Source of the DNA: Eisenbergiella sp963559585
GTDB taxonomy: Bacteria; Bacillota; Clostridia; Lachnospirales; Lachnospiraceae
Reading direction: 5' to 3'
NCBI GenBank assembly: GCA_963559585.1
Contig: CAUWLJ010000051.1
Location: 1-23,703, forward strand
DNA: 23,703 nt
Shown here: in pieces, positions 22,546-23,703 of the stretch
Layout of the letters: every line of letters starts with the position of its first letter
How positions within the stretch are numbered: position 1 is the stretch's first letter
The notes under the pieces: generated by a model
The model's input: the letters and a program-made list of their open reading frames with translations, nothing else
Told to the model about the DNA's origin: nothing
Database searches by the model: none
Position numbers and translations under genes: made by a program

Positions 22546-22740
22546 TTGTCAATACTTAGTGAATAACTTTTTCAAAAAATTTTATACATTCATTTTCTAA
22601 ATCCTTTTCAGAGCAAACAACAGCTCTTTTCCGTATTCTTTAGCCTTTCTACAAATTCATTATATAATAAAAGAGTACAAAAATAACCCCTTAATTATAA
22701 AACAATCAAGAGGATTTCTCAATTATTCTATTTTGATTAT
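22546..22740. other. AT-rich non-coding stretch between plsC and the transposase
   Basis: About 195 bases with no credible gene. Base composition drops abruptly to AT-rich near 22550, in line with the transposase gene and unlike the acyltransferase, so this is probably the 3' non-coding end of the insertion sequence. AATCAA (about 22707) and TTGATT (about 22733) could form a loose stem after the transposase stop. I could not identify a terminal inverted repeat or a target duplication, since the other end is outside the window. Confidence 0.4.
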
Positions 22741-23703
22741 TTAAGCAGCTGTTCCCTCCCTTTCTAAATCTTGAAATATTTCATACATTTCTGATGCTGT
22801 TTTTCCATCAAATGCCGGACGTGGATAGGTATTCATCCATGCTTCCAACTCTTTCACTTCTTTTCTCGTAATACCATCAAAATTCTCACCTTTTGGATAA
22901 AACCGTCTGATCATTCGGTTTTGATTCTCATTTCTGGCTCGTTCACAACTACAATAAGCATGACAATAATATAACTTTGTGCGTGGCTTTTTATTCCTTC
23001 GCGAACGTTCCATTCCCTCAAAATCACTAAATTCTACACCATTATCAACTGTAATACTTTTAAATACTTCTCGAAACTTCTTTTCTCCCATTTCACGTTC
23101 TAAGCGATTCATTGCAGCAATTACTTCTTTGGCTGTATGATCTTTCAATGGTTCTACAATTTCTTTTAAAGTTTTCCGTTCTGTTAAAACTAAAAATGCA
23201 TACTTAGATTTTCCACGCGGTCCCACTACAGTATCCATCTCCCAATGCCCTAGTTCTTTTCGCTCTTGTATTTCTTTTGGACGTTTTTCTATACTCGTTC
23301 CTCTGCTCGCTCTTTTTTGAACTTTCATCGCCTTCTCTTTTTTCTTTTTTATTCTTGGCATCGGAAGATCTTCCATTCCTACATTGAGAAAAATTCCATT
23401 TCTTAAATAATTATATAATGTTCCTTTACAAATTTTCGTAGCAAATATATTCCCTTCTCTCTTAATATCATACAATATTGCTTCTGGTGACTTTTTTTCC
23501 TCTAAAATTTTCTTTTCTACATACTGTACAAACTGCAAATCATTCCCGATTTTTAGTTCTTTGCCATGTGTCTTTTTATTTTCATCACAGCGTCTTTGCG
23601 CCAATTCTGCACTATAACGTTTTTCCTCTGTCCAGTCACTATTCCGATGAATATACACCCCTCTTACATTGATTTCTCGCCAGATAGTAGGATAACTAAA
23701 CTC
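22550..23703 (-). mobile_element. IS30-family insertion sequence (partial, boundary approximate)
   Basis: The element is defined by its IS30-type transposase and by the sharp change to AT-rich DNA near 22550. Its 5' end lies beyond the right edge. The left boundary is a guess from composition alone; terminal repeats were not found. Confidence 0.5.
22741..23703 (-). CDS. IS30-family DDE transposase (5' partial)
   Basis: Transposase of the IS30 family. The frame stays open to the window edge, where it reads EFSYPTIWREINVRGVYIHR, so the true start and the N-terminal helix-turn-helix region lie outside; the GTG at 23658 is internal. The DDE catalytic core is visible: the first Asp in HWEMDTVVGPRGK, the second in SITVDNGVEFSDF, and the Glu in ERARNENQNRMIRRF, followed by the family-typical YPKGENFDGIT. 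A lysine-rich linker (IKKKKEKAMKVQKRAS) precedes the core. The coding region visible is uninterrupted and ends normally at 22741, so the element may be active. Codon use is far more AT-rich than in neighbouring genes, as expected for a mobile gene. Confidence 0.92.
   Translation of the reverse strand, partial: EFSYPTIWREINVRGVYIHRNSDWTEEKRYSAELAQRRCDENKKTHGKELKIGNDLQFVQYVEKKILEEKKSPEAILYDIKREGNIFATKICKGTLYNYLRNGIFLNVGMEDLPMPRIKKKKEKAMKVQKRASRGTSIEKRPKEIQERKELGHWEMDTVVGPRGKSKYAFLVLTERKTLKEIVEPLKDHTAKEVIAAMNRLEREMGEKKFREVFKSITVDNGVEFSDFEGMERSRRNKKPRTKLYYCHAYCSCERARNENQNRMIRRFYPKGENFDGITRKEVKELEAWMNTYPRPAFDGKTASEMYEIFQDLEREGTAA

Overview
The window looks like a chromosomal segment of a gut-type Lachnospiraceae (class Clostridia). 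The grounds are the strong AGGAGG-type ribosome binding sites, SigA-like promoters, clustered carbohydrate ABC transporters that carry no ATPase of their own, AraC-type sugar regulators, and mixed base composition in which GC-rich core genes alternate with AT-rich accessory pieces. This is inference from gene content, because no rRNA or other species marker is present.

Layout. 1-2809 (+): the tail of a sugar ABC transporter operon. It holds a 5'-truncated MalF-type permease, a MalG-type permease broken by a one-base frameshift, and two half-size CHR (chromate-transporter family) proteins in tandem. 2881-5647 (+): a cell-wall pair, ddl (D-Ala-D-Ala ligase) and murF, with its own promoter and hairpins in the leader and in the gap. 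5741-12428: a glycan-use locus. An AraC regulator (-) faces a substrate-binding lipoprotein, two permeases and a GH112 beta-galactoside phosphorylase (+). Together these suggest import of a galactosyl disaccharide such as lacto-N-biose or galacto-N-biose, followed by intracellular phosphorolysis. 12591-14679 (+): a compact two-gene module with its own consensus promoter, an ABC/SMC-like ATPase plus an HNH endonuclease, matching the Septu (PtuA-PtuB) anti-phage system. 14761-19393: a second AraC regulator (-) divergent from L-fucose isomerase and a RhaB-like sugar kinase (+), read as L-fucose use. 19390-21628: a MATE efflux pump (-) and a divergent MerR/GyrI-like regulator (+), with a near-textbook MerR operator inside a 19-bp promoter spacer. 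21664-22398 (-): a PlsC-type acyltransferase with a structured leader. 22741-23703 (-): an IS30-family transposase running off the right edge.

How it fits together. The GH112 locus and the fucose genes could jointly process host glycans (mucin O-glycans or milk oligosaccharides), which supply both galactosyl-HexNAc units and fucose. The Septu module sits between them as an insert. No tRNA, rRNA or CRISPR array was seen. The most informative regulatory elements are the MerR operator, a GCAATAT direct repeat 21 bp apart in front of the glycan operon with a third copy in the AraC leader, and stable hairpins in nearly every inter-cistronic gap of the sugar operons.
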